Shown: positions 1 through 10,574 of the stretch, in pieces
How the letters are laid out: every line of letters begins with the position of its first letter
Position numbering within the stretch: the first letter of the stretch is position 1
Assembly: GCF_003208655.1 (NCBI RefSeq)
Contig: NZ_QKLU01000001.1
Coordinates: forward strand, 62,001 to 126,000
DNA: 64,000 bases
Direction of reading: 5' to 3'
From: Pedobacter nutrimenti
Lineage (GTDB): Bacteria > Bacteroidota > Bacteroidia > Sphingobacteriales > Sphingobacteriaceae
Made by a program: the position numbers and the translations under genes
Notes under the pieces: generated by a model
Databases searched by the model: none
What the model saw: the letters and a program-made list of their open reading frames with translations, nothing else
What the model was told of the DNA's origin: nothing

Positions 1-3000
1 TTGCTGTCCAATGCTTCTGATGTAGACAATGATATATTGAGTATTAGTAAATATACCATTGCAGGCCTAAGTGGTGATTTCTCTGTAGGTACTGCGGTAT
101 CTATTCCTGGAAAAGGCAGTATTACCATCAACAGTGATGGCAGTTATACTTTTGTCCCTGCGCCGGATTACAACGATACCGATCCATTGGGTCCTGTTCC
201 GGTGATTACCTATACGGTAAGCGATGGAAACGGGGGGACAGCAACCAGCACATTGACCATCAATGTAACACCGGTCAACGATCCGCCTGTCTTTACCAAA
301 GGTCCGGATCAGGTACTGCAGCAGTATGCAGGGGCGCAAAGTGTAAGTGCGTGGGCTACAGGAATTAGCCCGGGACCTGCAAATGAAAGTGCTCAGGTAG
401 TCCATTTTGAGGTAACTGGTAATACCAATACCGCCTTGTTCAGCGTACAGCCTTCTGTAGCTGCAGACGGAACATTGACTTATACACCTGCTTTCGGGCA
501 AACCGGAACAGCCACCATTACATTGGTGCTGAAAGACAATGGTGGAACCTTGAATGGCGGAAACGACACCTCTGCACCTCAAACCTTTATCATTACCATT
601 AACCCAGCCAATCCGGCAATCGTACTGACTAAAGCGGTAACCGCAGGTCCGGCACCAACCAAAGCAGGTGATGTGATTAATTATACGCTGGTGGTCCGCA
701 ATACAGGTGACATAGATTTGAGCAACGTAGTGGTTACGGACACAGGTATTGATGCGGGAAGTTTGTCTCCGGTTTCTATCCCTGCACTTGCCAAAGGGGC
801 TTCTGCAACATTGACGGCTCAGTATACCTTAAAGCAAGCAGATATCGATGCGGGAATGTACAGTAACCAGGCCAGTGTAACTGCTAAAGATCCTGGAAAC
901 AACAATGTAACAGATCCTAAATCCGATGATCCAAATACCCCTGCGCCAGACGATCCGACCATTGTGTACATTACACCGGTGAATTCCATGACGCTCACCA
1001 AAGCTGCTGCTCCGGGAACCCTGGTAAGCAAAGCGGGTGATGTGATTACATACAATCTTGTGGTCAAAAACACGGGTAATGTAACCTTAAATAATGTGGT
1101 TGTTTTAGATCCGGCAGCAGATGCGGGCAGCATTACGCCTGGTCTGGTAAGCAGTTTGGCACCAGGTGCTTCGGCAGCAATAACCGCTAAACATACCCTA
1201 ACACAGGCGGAAGTCGATTCAGGTAGTTTCAGTAACCAGGCAGAAGTGGATGGCAATACCCCTCAGGGTGTCCGGACAATTACGCCAAAATCTGATGATC
1301 CTACTACACCAACTCCGGATGATCCAACCAAAGTGCCAATAGCACCAATCAGTTCCATGAGCCTTACCAAGGCGGCCGATAATGGTGGTGCTAAAGCTGG
1401 TGATGTGATTAATTATACGCTGGTGGTGACCAATACAGGCAATGTGACTTTAAGCAATGTAGCGGTAACCGATCCTGGAGCAGATCCGGGAAGCATTACA
1501 CCGGCAAGTATAGCAAGTCTTGCACCTGGGGCTTCAGTTACCCTTAAAGCAAAACACACTTTGGTACAAACGGAAGTAGATGCAGGTAGTTTCAGTAACC
1601 AGGCGGCTGCAACCGGAACCACACCGGCTGGTGCAACCACCACCAACCCGGCTTCAGATGATCCGAATACACCGGCTGTTAATGACCCGACCAAAGTTGT
1701 GATTGCGCCTGTGGCTTCCTTTAGCCTAACCAAAGCAGCAGTTGCAGCGGTTGTTTCCAAAGCAGGTGATGTGATCAATTATAGTATAGTAGTTAAAAAC
1801 ACTGGAAATGTGACCCTAAACAATCTGGTGCTGACGGATGCGGGTGTAGATGCCGGAAGTGTAAGCGCACTGCCTGCTGCATTAGCACCAAGTGCTTCAG
1901 CTACATTAACGGCTAAATATACCCTTAAACAAGCTGATGTAGATGCGGGAAGTTATAGCAACCAGGCAGCCATTAGCGGCACAGCGCCGGGTGGGGCAGC
2001 GGTAAGCAATCCAAAATCCGATGATCCGACCACTCCGGCAACAGATGATCCTACAATAGTGCTCATTAACCCTGTGAGTTCAATGAGCTTAACCAAGGCT
2101 GCAACCGGACCAGCAGTTACCAAAGCGGGTGACGTGATTAATTACAGTTTGGTGGTGACCAATACGGGGAATGTCACACTGAGCGGCATTGCAGTATCTG
2201 ACCTGGGTGCCGATCCGGGAAGTGTGACGCCGGCAAGCATTACTTCACTTGCACCAGGTGCTTCAGCTACACTGACGGCTAAATATACCCTTAAACAGGT
2301 GGATGTAGATGCCGGAAGTTACAGCAATCAGGCTAGTGTGAGCGGTACAACACCGGGCGGGGCAACCACAACCAATCCGGCTTCCGACGACCCTTCAACC
2401 CCGGCAGCCAATGATCCGACCATTGTGCCAATCAGTCCGGTAGGTTCAATGACATTAACGAAAGCAATCAAACCGGGGACGGCCGTTTCCAAAGCTGGGG
2501 ATGTGGTCAATTATACCCTGGTATTGAGCAATACAGGTAATGTGACCTTAAAAAATATTGTATTGACCGATGCGGGTGCCGATCCTGGTAGCATAAGCGG
2601 TGTGCCAACGACCCTGGCACCGGGAACTTCAGTTACCTTAAGTGCAACCTACACTTTGAAACAGGCTGATGTGGATGCAGGAAGCTATAGCAACCAGGCT
2701 GCAGTAACTGCGGTAACACCAGGTGGTACTTCAGTAAGTGTTCCGGGTTCTGATGATCCAAATACACCAGCACCGAATGATCCGACTGTGGTGACCATTA
2801 GTCCGGCAGGTTCGATGAGCCTGACCAAAGCATTGGCAACAGGAACTTCAGTTTCTAAAGCGGGGGATGTAATCAATTATTCCATTGTGATTAAAAACAC
2901 AGGCAACGTTACGCTGAGTAATTTTGTACTGACCGATACCGGGGTCGATGCGGGCAGCATAAGTGCGGTTCCATCCAGCCTGGCTCCAGGGGCTTCTGCA

Positions 3001-5874
3001 ACCTTAACGGCTAAGTATACCCTTAAACAAACAGATGTAGATGCCGGAAGTTATAGCAACCAGGCTGCAGTAACTGCAGTCAGTCTGGGCGGCGCAACCA
3101 TAAGCAAACCGAAATCAGATGATCCATCTACGCCGGCACCTGATGACCCGACTGTGGCATTAATTGTGCCTAATGGTTCTATGACCTTAACCAAAGCGGC
3201 GGCAGCTGGAACTTCGGTTTCTAAAGCAGGAGATGTAATTAATTACATTTTGGTGGTGACCAATACCGGCAATGTGACTTTAACCCAGCTGCTGATCGAT
3301 GACGGTGGTGCAGATGCAGGTAGCATTGGTGCTTTACCAGCCAGTCTTGCGCCAGGGGCATCGGCAACAGTTACAGCTAAACATACACTTGTTCAGGCCG
3401 ATGTCGATGCAGGCAGCTTTAGTAATCAGGCCAGTATTTCCGGAGTAACACCTGGTGGTATTTCGGTAATGGTACCAAAATCAGACGACCCTAATACTCC
3501 TGCACCAAACGATCCGACTATTGTTCCGATTGTGCCTTCTGCCTCAATGAGCCTTACAAAAGCAGTGGCTGCCGGACCGGCCGTGACCAAAGCCGGCGAT
3601 GTCATCAACTACACCATTGTGGTGACCAATACCGGCGGGCTTACCCTGAATAATCCGGTGATTACTGATCCGGGTGTAGATGCAGGTAGTCTCGGTGCGC
3701 TTCCGCTTAGTCTTGCTCCAGGTGCTTCAGCGACCGTAACTGCAAAATACACACTGAAACAGGCCGATGTAGATGCCGGTTCATACAGCAACCAGGCTGC
3801 GGTAACAGCGGCCAGACCTGGAGGCGGCACGGTAACCAATCCTAAATCAGATGATCCGTCTACACCGGCGGTGGATGATCCTACCGTGGTTACAATAGCA
3901 CCTGCAGGAGCAATGAGCCTTACCAAGGCGGCAAATAATACGGGTACCAAAGCAGGTGATGTGATCAATTATACCCTGGTATTGACCAATACCGGAAACA
4001 TTACCTTAAGCAATGTAGCTGTAACAGATGCCGGTGCAGATGCGGGTAGTATTACACCTGCAAATGTAGCAAGTCTGGCTCCGGGTGCTTCGGTGACCCT
4101 AAGTGCCAAACATACTTTGACCCAGGCCGAAGTGAATGCCGGAAGGTTTAGCAATCAGGCTTCAGTGACCGGTACAAAACCAGGCGGAGGTACGGTTACC
4201 AATCCTAAATCAGATGATCCGTCCACCAACGCGCCTGATGATCCAACGGTGGTACTGATTACGCCTGCAGGTTCCATGAGCCTGACCAAAGCAGCCAACA
4301 ACACCGGCAGCAAAGCAGGGGATGTAATTAACTATACCCTGGTGGTCACCAATACTGGTAATGTAAGCTTAAGCAACGTATTTGTACAGGATGAAGGTGC
4401 CGATGCAGGAAGCATCAGCCCGGCAAGTATTGCAACCATAGCTCCGGGCGTCTCTGTTACCCTGACAGCAAAACATACCCTGACCCAGGCAGAGGTCGAT
4501 GCAGGCATGTTCAGTAACCAGGCTGGGGTAACCGGTACAGTGCCAGGAGGTGGTAGTATTACCAAACCTAAATCTGATGATCCGAGTACGCCACAACCAG
4601 ATGATCCGACAGTAGTGATGATCACTTCCAAAGCAGCCGTTGCGCTCATTAAAACCGCGGTGGTAGCCACAGATGGCAATAGCATTACGTATACTTTCCG
4701 TATCCTGAATACCGGAAATGTAACTTTAAATACAGCGGCACTCACCGATGCAAAACTTGGCATCAACAGGCAGGTTCCACTACCTGGCGGTTTGGCACCT
4801 GGTGCATCTGTAACCACCACCGAGGTGTATACCTTAACCCTTGGTGACAGGAATACCGGTTCAGTAACCAATACGGCTACAGTGGCAGTAACCACCACAG
4901 CAGGAGACAAGGCAACAGATGTTTCGGGTACAGATGCAAATAACGATACCCCTACGGTGACAAATGTCCCTCAGATTGGGGTAGTAACCCTGGTTAAAAC
5001 GGCGGTATTCAGTGGCAATAAGGTCACTTATACCTTTACCATAAAAAATGGTGGTAATGTGAACCTGAACAACATTACACTGACCGATGCCAAACTGGGG
5101 ATGCTCAACCTTCCGGTTCCTGTAGCGGGCGGTCTTGTTCCGGGAGCCTCGGTAACAGCAACTCAGTTGTATACACTTACCCAGGCCGATAAAGATGCCG
5201 GAAAAGTAACCAACACGGCTACTGTAAATGCAGTAACGCCAGGGCTTAAAGTGGTCAGTGATGTTTCCGGAACGGCAGAAACCAACAATACGCCAACCGA
5301 AATCGTTGTTCCAAAATCTCCGGTAGCCTTTGACGACAAAGCAGAGGCAAAAGCCAATCAGACCATTGTCATCAACATATTGGCCAACGACGATCCGGGC
5401 AACTCCAGTTTTGATAAAGGCTCCGTACAGATTGTCACCCCACCACAACATGGAAAAGTAATGGTGAACAGTGATGGAACAGTGACTTATACTCCAGATC
5501 CGGGTTATACAGGGGGAGACAGTTTCACCTACAATGTGAAAGACCTGTACGGGTACCAGACCAATACGGCTACGGTGACTTTAGGACTTAATTTCTTTGA
5601 CATCAACATTCCGAACCTGATTACACCAAATGGGGATGGCATCAATGATGTCTTTGAGATCCGTGGTCTGAATCAGTATGGAGAAAATCAACTGATCATT
5701 GTCAACCGTTGGGGTAATGAGGTGTTCAGACAAAGCAATTACCAGAATACCTGGTCTGGTGAAGGATTAAATGAAGGAACTTATTATTATCTGCTGACCG
5801 TCAAACGCAAAGGCGGTACAGAGACACAGGTGTTTAAAGGTTATATTACATTAATACGGGCATTTAGAAAATAA
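1..5874 (+). CDS. Giant repeat surface protein with T9SS type B sorting domain (5' end outside window)
   Basis: At least 1957 residues; the frame is open at base 1, so the true start lies upstream. The visible N-terminal part has a cadherin/VCBS-like segment ([14 protein letters not shown], ending VNDPP). From about base 616 to 4630 come eleven closely similar units of about 122 residues, each with [29 protein letters not shown] and SDDPxTPAxxDPT motifs, of the DUF11/conserved-repeat type. Two more divergent units follow (about 4633 and 4981), then an Ig-like 'ILANDD...GGDSFTYNV' domain. The C-terminus ([16 protein letters not shown] ... GTYYY ... GYITLIR) is a gliding-motility/CHU_C type B sorting signal. 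Such proteins cross the outer membrane by type IX secretion and stay at the surface. The PorP/SprF gene 4 bp downstream is the usual partner. An adhesin-like role is inferred. Confidence 0.88.
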   Translation: MLSNASDVDNDILSISKYTIAGLSGDFSVGTAVSIPGKGSITINSDGSYTFVPAPDYNDTDPLGPVPVITYTVSDGNGGTATSTLTINVTPVNDPPVFTKGPDQVLQQYAGAQSVSAWATGISPGPANESAQVVHFEVTGNTNTALFSVQPSVAADGTLTYTPAFGQTGTATITLVLKDNGGTLNGGNDTSAPQTFIITINPANPAIVLTKAVTAGPAPTKAGDVINYTLVVRNTGDIDLSNVVVTDTGIDAGSLSPVSIPALAKGASATLTAQYTLKQADIDAGMYSNQASVTAKDPGNNNVTDPKSDDPNTPAPDDPTIVYITPVNSMTLTKAAAPGTLVSKAGDVITYNLVVKNTGNVTLNNVVVLDPAADAGSITPGLVSSLAPGASAAITAKHTLTQAEVDSGSFSNQAEVDGNTPQGVRTITPKSDDPTTPTPDDPTKVPIAPISSMSLTKAADNGGAKAGDVINYTLVVTNTGNVTLSNVAVTDPGADPGSITPASIASLAPGASVTLKAKHTLVQTEVDAGSFSNQAAATGTTPAGATTTNPASDDPNTPAVNDPTKVVIAPVASFSLTKAAVAAVVSKAGDVINYSIVVKNTGNVTLNNLVLTDAGVDAGSVSALPAALAPSASATLTAKYTLKQADVDAGSYSNQAAISGTAPGGAAVSNPKSDDPTTPATDDPTIVLINPVSSMSLTKAATGPAVTKAGDVINYSLVVTNTGNVTLSGIAVSDLGADPGSVTPASITSLAPGASATLTAKYTLKQVDVDAGSYSNQASVSGTTPGGATTTNPASDDPSTPAANDPTIVPISPVGSMTLTKAIKPGTAVSKAGDVVNYTLVLSNTGNVTLKNIVLTDAGADPGSISGVPTTLAPGTSVTLSATYTLKQADVDAGSYSNQAAVTAVTPGGTSVSVPGSDDPNTPAPNDPTVVTISPAGSMSLTKALATGTSVSKAGDVINYSIVIKNTGNVTLSNFVLTDTGVDAGSISAVPSSLAPGASATLTAKYTLKQTDVDAGSYSNQAAVTAVSLGGATISKPKSDDPSTPAPDDPTVALIVPNGSMTLTKAAAAGTSVSKAGDVINYILVVTNTGNVTLTQLLIDDGGADAGSIGALPASLAPGASATVTAKHTLVQADVDAGSFSNQASISGVTPGGISVMVPKSDDPNTPAPNDPTIVPIVPSASMSLTKAVAAGPAVTKAGDVINYTIVVTNTGGLTLNNPVITDPGVDAGSLGALPLSLAPGASATVTAKYTLKQADVDAGSYSNQAAVTAARPGGGTVTNPKSDDPSTPAVDDPTVVTIAPAGAMSLTKAANNTGTKAGDVINYTLVLTNTGNITLSNVAVTDAGADAGSITPANVASLAPGASVTLSAKHTLTQAEVNAGRFSNQASVTGTKPGGGTVTNPKSDDPSTNAPDDPTVVLITPAGSMSLTKAANNTGSKAGDVINYTLVVTNTGNVSLSNVFVQDEGADAGSISPASIATIAPGVSVTLTAKHTLTQAEVDAGMFSNQAGVTGTVPGGGSITKPKSDDPSTPQPDDPTVVMITSKAAVALIKTAVVATDGNSITYTFRILNTGNVTLNTAALTDAKLGINRQVPLPGGLAPGASVTTTEVYTLTLGDRNTGSVTNTATVAVTTTAGDKATDVSGTDANNDTPTVTNVPQIGVVTLVKTAVFSGNKVTYTFTIKNGGNVNLNNITLTDAKLGMLNLPVPVAGGLVPGASVTATQLYTLTQADKDAGKVTNTATVNAVTPGLKVVSDVSGTAETNNTPTEIVVPKSPVAFDDKAEAKANQTIVINILANDDPGNSSFDKGSVQIVTPPQHGKVMVNSDGTVTYTPDPGYTGGDSFTYNVKDLYGYQTNTATVTLGLNFFDINIPNLITPNGDGINDVFEIRGLNQYGENQLIIVNRWGNEVFRQSNYQNTWSGEGLNEGTYYYLLTVKRKGGTETQVFKGYITLIRAFRK
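616..4630 (+). repeat. Eleven tandem coding repeats of 363-369 bp
   Basis: The codon for the residue before the M/V-x-LTKA motif recurs at bases 616, 985, 1354, 1717, 2080, 2446, 2812, 3178, 3544, 3910 and 4273. Intervals are 369, 369, 363, 363, 366, 366, 366, 366, 366 and 363 bp, always a multiple of three. Units share long stretches of near-identical DNA as well as protein, for example the segments encoding [12 protein letters not shown] and AGSYSNQA. This points to expansion by unequal recombination, with copy number likely to vary between strains. The array also produces long spurious open frames on the opposite strand. Confidence 0.93.
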
Positions 5875-5878
5875 AATC

Positions 5879-6907
5879 ATGGAGCATAGAACAAATTTTA
5901 AAAGCCGAAACGCAAATATGATGAGGATTACACTGAAAATAAAATGGGTGTGGATGCTGCTGTTGGTTGTGTTGCTTCCTGATAAAATGTTAAAAGCACA
6001 GCAGGATGCACAGTTCAGTCAGTACATGTTTAACGGAATTTACATTAATCCGGCTTATGCGGGTTATAAAGAACAGCTCAATTTGCACAGCTTTTACCGT
6101 TCCCAGTGGACCGGAATTAAAGGGGCACCACGTACATTTTCTGTAGCTGTAGACGCAAGTGCCAACGACGGCAATGTCGGACTGGCCCTGCAGCTTTCTG
6201 CAGATAAACTGGGGGCGCAAAGTAATTTATCGGCTTATGCCAATTATGCCTACCGGATCAGAATGAATGCCGATGGCAGTTCCAGACTGGCTTTTGGTGT
6301 TGGGATCGGGGCAGTCCAGCTGGGCATTGATGGTTCTTTACTTAATCCGAACGATCCGGAGCCTGATCAGCCTACAGGTACGCAAAGCACCCTTTTGCCC
6401 GATGCGCGGGTAGGGGTGTATTATTCCGACGATAAATTTTATGCGGGCTTTTCTGCCGATAACCTGATCAGTCAGTACATCAATGTAGATCGTTATGCCT
6501 ATATCCCGCAGCCTAAGCCACACTATTACTTGACCGCGGGTGTGCTGGTGCCTTTATCAGAAAGTATTTTGTTAAAGCCTTCCTTTTTGCTGAAAGACGA
6601 TAGGGGCGGACCAACAAGTCTGGATCTGAATGCCTTTTTTCTGCTGGGTGAAAAGTTCTGGGTAGGTGGATCTTACCGGACAGGGGTGAAACTGTATGAT
6701 AAAAGCTACTTGCAAAAAGACCTGAGCAATCAGAATTCGGCAGTCGCTATGGTAGAGTTTTACGCTTCCAGTTCTTTCCGGATTGGTTATGCCTATGATT
6801 TTTCTATAGGCCCTTTGCAGAATTACAGCGGTGGCACCCATGAAATTTCTATTGGCTTCTTCTTTAATAAAAACAATGTGAGAATGAAAAGTCCAAGGTA
6901 TTTTTAA
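5879..6907 (+). CDS. PorP/SprF family type IX secretion membrane protein
   Basis: An outer-membrane beta-barrel of the PorP/SprF family; family members are needed for secretion or surface attachment of type B T9SS cargo. Seen here: a hydrophobic signal segment ending LKAQQ, then the family signature QFSQYMFNGIYINPAYAGY, SQWTGIKGAPRTF, and a C-terminal strand region ending GGTHEISIGFFF. Three hundred and forty-two residues is normal for the family. It starts 4 bp after the cargo gene, so the two are surely co-transcribed. An ATG-ATG pair at 5918/5921 would give a more typical short signal peptide and may be the real start. Confidence 0.92.
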   Translation: MEHRTNFKSRNANMMRITLKIKWVWMLLLVVLLPDKMLKAQQDAQFSQYMFNGIYINPAYAGYKEQLNLHSFYRSQWTGIKGAPRTFSVAVDASANDGNVGLALQLSADKLGAQSNLSAYANYAYRIRMNADGSSRLAFGVGIGAVQLGIDGSLLNPNDPEPDQPTGTQSTLLPDARVGVYYSDDKFYAGFSADNLISQYINVDRYAYIPQPKPHYYLTAGVLVPLSESILLKPSFLLKDDRGGPTSLDLNAFFLLGEKFWVGGSYRTGVKLYDKSYLQKDLSNQNSAVAMVEFYASSSFRIGYAYDFSIGPLQNYSGGTHEISIGFFFNKNNVRMKSPRYF

Positions 6908-6922
6908 TAAAGGCCCTTTGTC

Positions 6923-8926
6923 ATGAACAATGAAAATGAATCCTCTTTAAACGTTATTTTGCTTAAAGCTATGAAACAATTACGCTCAGGTCTATTTATA
7001 TTAATGGTTCTTTTGGCTTCGGTTAAAGTACAGGCACAGTATGTTTTAAAAGAAGCCGATGCCCAGTATGAAGTTTATAATTATGCAAAGGCCATAGATC
7101 TTTACGAACAGGCTTATAAAAAGAAAGCCAGTCTGCATGCTGCAGAACGATTGGCCGAGAGTTACCGCTTATCTGATAATTATAAGCAGGCTGAAAGCTG
7201 GTATGCTATTGCTTCGGCCATGCCTGGAAGTAAAGCAGAAAACTTGTTGTACTATGCAAAAGCATTGCAGGGAAATTCAAAATACAGTGAGGCCCGGGCC
7301 CAATACGAAAAATATGCTGCGCTGAACCCGGCCGTTACAGCCGATCAGAAAAAAGTATGGCTGCTCTCTTGTGATTCTGCGCAGTACTGGATGAAAAATC
7401 CAGTTACGCTAAGCGTGCAGAATGAAAAAAAGCTGAATTCTACAAGTGCAGACTGGGGAGCGGTCCCCTATAAAAACGGACTGGTGTTTACCTCGGACCG
7501 GCCTTCTTCGGGAAAAGGAATTCAGGCTAAATCCAGGCCCTTCCTCAAGTTCGACGGGTCCAAGCTTCCTTCTATAGGAAGTTATGGCTGGACGGGCAAT
7601 GAGTATCTGCGTTTGTACGAACAAAGTTCAGCTGCAGACAGCGTTCATATTTTTCCGCTCAAAACAGAAACGTTTTATCACATCGCTGCAGCCAGCTTCA
7701 CTGCAGATGGCCAGCAGATGTATTTCACCCTGACCAGGATACCCAAAAAAATTGAAAAGGTTAAAGGGCAGCCTTCTACATTAAATATCGAAATTTACAG
7801 CAGCACCAAAAATGCAGACGGAAGCTGGGGACTGCCCGTTCCGTTCCGTTATAATAAAATCAATGAATGGTCAGTAGGCGATCCTTTTATTACTCCGGAT
7901 GGTAATACCCTTTATTTTGTTTCCAGTATGCCTGGCGGAAAAGGAGGAACAGATTTGTACAGTTGCAGTAAAAATCCAGATGGGACCTGGTCGGATGCTG
8001 TCAACCTGGATGCCTTGAATTCTCCGGGAAATGAACGAAGCCCTTTTGTCTCTTCTGATGGAACATTTTATTTCAGTTCTGATGGCAGGATTGGTATGGG
8101 AGGGCTGGATGTGTATAAGTCCGTAAAAAGCGCTGCGGGCTTCGGTACGCCCCTCAATCTGGGTTATCCGCTGAACTCTCCTCAGGATGACTTTTTCTTT
8201 CGTCCTGGGGCAGATGGGACAGGCTTTTTTGCTTCCAATCGTCCCGAAGGCATGGGAAGTGATGACATCTATAGTTTTGTAAAACAAGCTGAAGTTTTCT
8301 TTAAACTGGAAGGAACAGTTTATGACCGGAAAACGCGGGCACCACTTGCCAATGCGGTGGTGACGCTTAAAAAGCAGGATGGTAATTCCCTGAGAGTAGA
8401 AACAGCTGCAGGAGGGCAGTTTAAATTTAACCTGGAAAAGGCCTCTTCTTATATTTTAACTGCTGAAAAAACAGCTTATCGTTCTGATCAGGCAGAATTG
8501 AGTACTCAAAATCTGGTCAATACAACTGTACTGCATCAGGATTTGTTTCTGGAGGAAATAAAAATCAATGAACCCATTAAAATTGAAAACATCTATTATG
8601 ACTTCGATAAATGGGCCATTCGTCCGGATGCAGCAACCGAACTGGATAAACTGGTGGCTTTAATGAAATCTAATGAAACCCTTTGGGTAGAACTGGGTTC
8701 TCATACGGACAGCAGGGGAAAAGACCAGTACAATTTGACCTTATCTCAAAAAAGAGCCGATGCTGCGGTCGCTTATATTGTTGCCAGGGGCATTCACCGA
8801 AATCGGATTACGGCAAAAGGCTATGGAGAAAGCCGGCCTGTTAATGCTTGTACCAATGGGGTTAAATGTACCGAAGCTGAGTACCAGTTAAACAGAAGGA
8901 CTGAATTTAAAATTGTTAAGCAATAA
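6923..8926 (+). CDS. PorE-like OmpA family protein (TPR, PD40, Ig-like, OmpA)
   Basis: A periplasmic peptidoglycan-anchoring protein with the domain order of Porphyromonas PorE: signal peptide, TPR-like helices (about residues 35-140), PD40/WD40-like propeller blades (about 170-430, motifs FTSDRPSSGKG, PDGNTLYFVSSMPGG, FFASNRPEGMGSDDIY), a carboxypeptidase-regulatory-like domain (about 435-540) and a C-terminal OmpA domain (YYDFDKWAIRPDAATELDKL ... GSHTDSRG ... NRRTEFKI). The more natural start is the ATG at 6971 (MKQLRSGLFIL..., cleavage near VQAQ). It follows the PorP/SprF gene by 15 bp, forming a cargo-PorP-PorE-like operon. PorE-type proteins link the T9SS outer-membrane complex to peptidoglycan. 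Whether this copy serves the core T9SS or only this cargo cannot be seen. Confidence 0.87.
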   Translation: MNNENESSLNVILLKAMKQLRSGLFILMVLLASVKVQAQYVLKEADAQYEVYNYAKAIDLYEQAYKKKASLHAAERLAESYRLSDNYKQAESWYAIASAMPGSKAENLLYYAKALQGNSKYSEARAQYEKYAALNPAVTADQKKVWLLSCDSAQYWMKNPVTLSVQNEKKLNSTSADWGAVPYKNGLVFTSDRPSSGKGIQAKSRPFLKFDGSKLPSIGSYGWTGNEYLRLYEQSSAADSVHIFPLKTETFYHIAAASFTADGQQMYFTLTRIPKKIEKVKGQPSTLNIEIYSSTKNADGSWGLPVPFRYNKINEWSVGDPFITPDGNTLYFVSSMPGGKGGTDLYSCSKNPDGTWSDAVNLDALNSPGNERSPFVSSDGTFYFSSDGRIGMGGLDVYKSVKSAAGFGTPLNLGYPLNSPQDDFFFRPGADGTGFFASNRPEGMGSDDIYSFVKQAEVFFKLEGTVYDRKTRAPLANAVVTLKKQDGNSLRVETAAGGQFKFNLEKASSYILTAEKTAYRSDQAELSTQNLVNTTVLHQDLFLEEIKINEPIKIENIYYDFDKWAIRPDAATELDKLVALMKSNETLWVELGSHTDSRGKDQYNLTLSQKRADAAVAYIVARGIHRNRITAKGYGESRPVNACTNGVKCTEAEYQLNRRTEFKIVKQ

Positions 8927-8943
8927 ACGTGCATTTTAATTTT

Positions 8944-8992
8944 TGTGTAATTATTTTCTCAATATTCCTCAATTTGAGTAAATAATTACACA
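8944..8992. repeat. 19-bp inverted repeat with one mismatch
   Basis: The arm TGTGTAATTATTT at 8944-8956 is exactly complementary to 8980-8992. After one T-T mismatch, CTCAA (8958-8962) pairs with TTGAG (8974-8978), leaving an 11-base loop. No T-run follows, so a classical intrinsic terminator is doubtful. It sits between the OmpA gene and the pilin-like gene and may be an mRNA 3' stabiliser, a factor-binding palindrome, or a terminator working in an AT-rich context. Confidence 0.7.
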
Positions 8993-9091
8993 TTATTATT
9001 TGTTATGAAGGCTTTTGGGTGGCAAGTTGAGTATTTTGTCCGGTGGCTTGATTTTTGTCTTTCCTCCGCGCACCCAAACCAAATAATCTAT

Positions 9092-9637
9092 ATGAAGTTC
9101 TTTTCAAAATTGGGATTAATCATCCTTACCTGTTTTTTATTTAACAATGCTAACGCTCAAAATGATTACGCAACTTTAAATGTAACGTTGCAGGCCATTC
9201 AAAGCATCCAGGTGAATCCGACCAATAAGGTGGTGAACCTGGCCATTGCTAATGCCACAGATTACACGACCGGTAAAAGCTCCGGCGCCCTGACCGATCA
9301 CCTGCAGGTATTGAGTACAGGTTTGTTTACGGTTTCTGTTAAAGCCAGCGGTGCTTTAACAAATGGTACGCCAGCCAATGACATTCCTTTATCTGCCCTA
9401 ACGCTTACTCCGGCATTGGGAAGTTCAACAACTACATTGACCGGACAGGTTTACAACACACTGGCGGGCACGCTGACCACCACCGATCAGGCTTTCATCA
9501 AAGCAACAAATGGTACCAGCAGCGCTAAGTACACCGTAAATTACGCACTGGCGCCAGGTACGGGAGGAAGCAACCTGATCAACCGGCCTGCCGGAACTTA
9601 TTCGACCACCATCACCTACACGATCGCACCGAATTAA
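9092..9637 (+). CDS. Pilin-like exported protein
   Basis: A 181-residue protein with a clear signal peptide (MKFFSKLGLIILTCFLFNNANAQ), then an all-beta, Thr/Ala/Gly-rich domain without cysteines. It ends in an alternating hydrophobic strand (GTYSTTITYTIAP), as expected for donor-strand-type pilins. The same C-terminal pattern (GTYTTQVIYVILPK) closes the larger protein encoded at 10575-12065. I chose the ATG at 9092; an in-frame ATG at 9005 would put 29 unlikely residues before the signal peptide. The neighbours are a chaperone-like and an usher-like gene, which is the main reason for calling it pilin-like. A strong terminator follows. I know of no named family. Confidence 0.7.
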   Translation: MKFFSKLGLIILTCFLFNNANAQNDYATLNVTLQAIQSIQVNPTNKVVNLAIANATDYTTGKSSGALTDHLQVLSTGLFTVSVKASGALTNGTPANDIPLSALTLTPALGSSTTTLTGQVYNTLAGTLTTTDQAFIKATNGTSSAKYTVNYALAPGTGGSNLINRPAGTYSTTITYTIAPN

Positions 9638-9686
9638 GCCATTTAGTAAACAGATTTAATCCGGCCGCTGCCGGACAGAATGACCA

Positions 9687-9719
9687 AAAGCTCTTGTTTT
9701 TTAGAACAGGAGCTTTTTT
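9687..9719 (+). terminator. Intrinsic terminator after the pilin-like gene
   Basis: AAAAGCTC (9687-9694) pairs with GAGCTTTT (9710-9717), extended inward by TTGTT/AACAG with one G-U pair, and a run of T follows. It lies 50 bp after the pilin-like stop and 39 bp before the chaperone-like start. Partial read-through would give much more of the first protein than of the rest. Confidence 0.85.
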
Positions 9720-9757
9720 GGTCGTTCGCAGTATTCTATTACCTTATTTTTTGAATC

Positions 9758-10573
9758 ATGCGCTTTTTATTCAGGACTTTAGGCCTGATCCTGCCCTTTT
9801 TTGTGCCTTTTTTGTGCATTGGACAAGCCGGGATTACAGCAAGTCCATCAAAGCTATATTATCGTTTGCCGGCAGGCAGTACCGGAATACAAAAAGTAAC
9901 TGTGATTAATCCCTTAACCAAAGACCTCGAAGTAGGGGTTTCCCTGGGCGATTGGGATTATGATTCTTTAGGAACCAACAGGCTCCATGATCCGGGTTTG
10001 TTAAAAATTTCCTGTGCCAACTGGGTTAAAGTATTGCCCGGTTCTTATTTTACGCTATTGCCCAACGAACGAAAAGAACTAACGGTTGAACTTTCTGTTC
10101 CTCAAAATGCAGACAAGACCATTCCCGTACATACAGCCATGCTTTATTTCACCCAGCTTAACCCTGGTGACACAAAAGCGGTAAACGGGGCTTCTATAAA
10201 AGTAAGCGTCCGTATGGGGGTAAAAATTTACCACAGTTTTTCCCAGTCCGATAACCGGAATATTGACATAACAGATTTTATAGACCGGAAAAAAGACCCT
10301 GCAAAATCTTCCGCAGGTCTGCTCGAATTGCGAATGGAAAATGTGGGCAACATATGGCTTGAAGGAAAGATAAAATGGGAGTTGCTCCACACCCAAAGCG
10401 GAGAAAAGTTTAAAATGGAAGACCTGATTTTTTTGCTTTTGCCTGGTGACAAGCGGGTTTTAAGACAGGACCTTCCTGTTAATTTAAAGAAAGGCCGTTA
10501 TTCAGCTACCGCCATAGTCAATTATGGAAACAAGGATGAACTGAAAATTGTAGAACTGGATTTTGAATATTAA
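9758..10573 (+). CDS. Periplasmic pilus chaperone-like protein (two Ig-like domains)
   Basis: Two hundred and seventy-one residues: a signal peptide (about 1-23, ending CIGQA) and two beta-sandwich halves (about 24-150 and 155-271). The first opens with ITASPSKLYYRLPAGSTGIQKVTV and has NPLTKDLEV and LLPNERKELTVELSVP segments, the layout of PapD/COG3121-type chaperones. Second-half features are VRMGVKIYHS and LRMENVGNIWLEG. Chaperones of this class bind pilin subunits in the periplasm and hand them to an outer-membrane usher. Similarity is at the level of pattern and context; I could not place the conserved Arg/Lys pair with certainty. The next start codon abuts this stop, so the two genes are translationally close. 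Confidence 0.65.
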   Translation: MRFLFRTLGLILPFFVPFLCIGQAGITASPSKLYYRLPAGSTGIQKVTVINPLTKDLEVGVSLGDWDYDSLGTNRLHDPGLLKISCANWVKVLPGSYFTLLPNERKELTVELSVPQNADKTIPVHTAMLYFTQLNPGDTKAVNGASIKVSVRMGVKIYHSFSQSDNRNIDITDFIDRKKDPAKSSAGLLELRMENVGNIWLEGKIKWELLHTQSGEKFKMEDLIFLLLPGDKRVLRQDLPVNLKKGRYSATAIVNYGNKDELKIVELDFEY

Positions 10574-10574
10574 T

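Noticed and set aside
67..5451. Many long open frames on the minus strand opposite the repeat protein
   Set aside because: They recur with the 366-bp period, encode low-complexity Val/Ala/Pro/Ser-rich sequence, and follow from codon bias of the tandem repeats on the plus strand.
9005..9091. N-terminal extension of the pilin-like protein
   Set aside because: The 29 added residues precede a textbook signal peptide that starts at 9092, so the upstream ATG is not used.
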